A DNA stretch of 14,543 nucleotides. Source: Thiorhodovibrio sp. Lineage in GTDB: Bacteria > Pseudomonadota > Gammaproteobacteria > Chromatiales > Chromatiaceae. The notes beneath the pieces are model-generated. The model saw only the letters and a program-made list of their open reading frames with translations. It did not search any database and was not told the DNA's origin. Positions 13,255 through 14,543 of the stretch are shown here, one piece after another. A program made the translations under genes and the position numbers. The stretch lies in NCBI GenBank assembly GCA_007128075.1, contig SKYD01000102.1:1-14543 (forward strand). Reading direction: 5' to 3'. Within the stretch, counting starts at the first letter, position 1, and every line of letters begins with the position of its first letter.

Positions 13255-14543
13255 ATGCTAAAAAAGCTAACTTTAAGAAATCGCTTGATCCTCAATTTAA
13301 GCCTGACTGGCATTGTATTTTTGCTGATCAGTCTAGGGTTCGTTGTTTATTTGCGCCAAGGACTGGTCAATCAGGCGATTGCTGAGCGCTCTGTCGCACT
13401 CAATCACATTTTTCAAGAACGGCTTCAGGCAAAACAAGAGTTTGGGCTGGGTTTGGCGATGACCCTTGCCGGCAGTCCTATCTATCAAAATGCGTTGCTT
13501 GAGGGTGACCGTGATTTGGCATTTCAGCGTGCAAATGAATTAGGCGAACGCTTTTATGCTGATTTACAAACCGGCACTGTGAATATGCACATTCATACAG
13601 CAGACGGGCGCACTTGGCTGCGTAGCTGGTCTCGTGATTTTTTTGATGACGACATTACTTTCAGGCCCACGGTCACTCGTATGCTAAACGAGCGCAGACC
13701 GTTTTCTGATGCAACCGAAGTCGGGCGCTCTGGTTTAACAATCCGTGCGTTGGCCCCCATGTTCAGAGAGCAGCAGTATCTTGGTGCGTTGGAAGTCGCC
13801 ATGGGATTTGATGGCATTCGACAAGGGTTTGAAGCCGATGGCAGGCGTTATGTGTTTTTGCTGCCTGCTGACATCGTTGATGTAGCCCCGGGAGTTGCAA
13901 ACAACACACGAGTCGGTAATTTTCTGATCGCGAATGATCGCTGGTTTGGAGCACAGGAAGTTGCTTTTGCGCGCAGCCTTGATCACGCCCGCATGATGAC
14001 CGATGGCTTTATATTGAATGATCAGTGGTTTGCGTCAATTCAAGAAATCAAAGATGACGCTGGTCGTCTGATTGGCGTGCATGTCTTTGGCGAGTCGCCA
14101 GAGACTGTGCTGGCCAGAGTCGATCAAATGACTCAATTCATCGGCTTACTGATTGGCTTACTGGTGTTACTGATTGTTGGCATGGGCATTGTTTTGGCGC
14201 TGATGGTACAAAAAAACATTGTTAGCCTGATTAGCCGCAATGTAGAGCAACTGAGTAAAAATAAAAACGACCTGACCTTGCTACTTGATACCGGCCAAAA
14301 TCAGGATGAGTTATTCGCGCTTTTTTCTGCATTTAATGATTACACCAACACGCTGCAACAGATTTTGAGCGAAGTGTCACTGACCGCTGCGGATTTGACG
14401 GCTGCAACCGCAGACTTGGTTCGTCAAGGCGAGTCTAGCCAACGCATGGCAGTACAGCAAACGGAAGAAGTCAGTCAAGTGGCTTCTGCCAGTACAGAAA
14501 TGTCCGCTTCCGCCACTCAGGTCGCTGCACAAGCAGGCTCAAC
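13255..14543 (+). CDS. Methyl-accepting chemotaxis protein with dCache_3-like sensor (3' end beyond window)
   Basis: My translation from ATG 13255 is open to the window end (429 residues). A membrane helix spans about 11-33. The periplasmic domain (34-290) contains MHIHTADGRTWLRSWSRDFF (111-130), FRPTV (136-140), and VGRSGLTIRALAPMF then YLGALEVAMGF (156-185). These are the hallmarks of the double-Cache type 3 ligand-binding domain. A second helix lies at about 295-318 and a HAMP domain at about 319-370. The start of the signalling coiled coil follows, with the typical SQVASASTEMSASATQVAAQ (407-426). The tip that contacts CheA/CheW lies outside the window. The ATG has no good Shine-Dalgarno sequence. 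TTGACA at 13230-13235 is too close to the ATG to serve as a normal -35. The ligand is unknown. Base composition seems somewhat richer in A/T than the upstream kinase gene. Confidence 0.92.
   Translation, partial: MLKKLTLRNRLILNLSLTGIVFLLISLGFVVYLRQGLVNQAIAERSVALNHIFQERLQAKQEFGLGLAMTLAGSPIYQNALLEGDRDLAFQRANELGERFYADLQTGTVNMHIHTADGRTWLRSWSRDFFDDDITFRPTVTRMLNERRPFSDATEVGRSGLTIRALAPMFREQQYLGALEVAMGFDGIRQGFEADGRRYVFLLPADIVDVAPGVANNTRVGNFLIANDRWFGAQEVAFARSLDHARMMTDGFILNDQWFASIQEIKDDAGRLIGVHVFGESPETVLARVDQMTQFIGLLIGLLVLLIVGMGIVLALMVQKNIVSLISRNVEQLSKNKNDLTLLLDTGQNQDELFALFSAFNDYTNTLQQILSEVSLTAADLTAATADLVRQGESSQRMAVQQTEEVSQVASASTEMSASATQVAAQAGS

Overview
The window reads as gammaproteobacterial chromosome of moderately high G+C. 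The main reasons are the divergent suhB/trmJ pair, which is the Enterobacteria-like arrangement, the GmhA- and PpsA-type proteins, and a hybrid kinase and chemoreceptor of gammaproteobacterial style. A sulfur-oxidising Chromatiales/Thiotrichales-like host is my guess from the overall flavour, not something the sequence proves. Coding density is high. No stretch over 300 bases lacks a gene; the longest gaps are 195 bases (9782-9976) and 167 bases (13088-13254). I saw no rRNA, tRNA or CRISPR array.

Left part (1-3720). A possible gene tail ends at 87. A minus-strand pair follows: suhB, with a long DUF4236 protein starting on the base right after the suhB stop codon. Divergent from them are trmJ (tRNA 2'-O-methyltransferase) and a sedoheptulose-7-phosphate isomerase gene (gmhA type) two bases downstream. 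The gmhA end overlaps a convergent Mth938/DUF498 gene by 18 bases.

Middle part (3717-6200, minus strand). A 585-residue protein with a weak PilZ-like C-terminal region is joined to the Mth938 gene by an ATGA overlap. Upstream lies a broken DUF2887/Rpn-type nuclease gene. Its start and C-terminal half survive in different frames, and the nuclease core between them has been deleted. A palindromic repeat lies just upstream of this relic.

Central gene (6200-9781, minus strand). This is ppsA, phosphoenolpyruvate synthase, interrupted by an in-frame 404-residue intein carrying a LAGLIDADG homing endonuclease. The intein lies between Thr and Cys of the GGRT|CH motif, directly before the catalytic histidine, so the enzyme cannot work until the intein splices out. 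This is the most striking feature of the window.

Right part (9977-14543, plus strand). A 198-residue protein of unknown family precedes, by three bases, a membrane hybrid histidine kinase with two receiver domains and no DNA-binding output. Then comes a 79-base nested inverted-repeat element that holds the second copy of the palindrome and is followed by a T-rich run. Last is a methyl-accepting chemotaxis protein with a dCache_3-like sensor, cut off by the window end.
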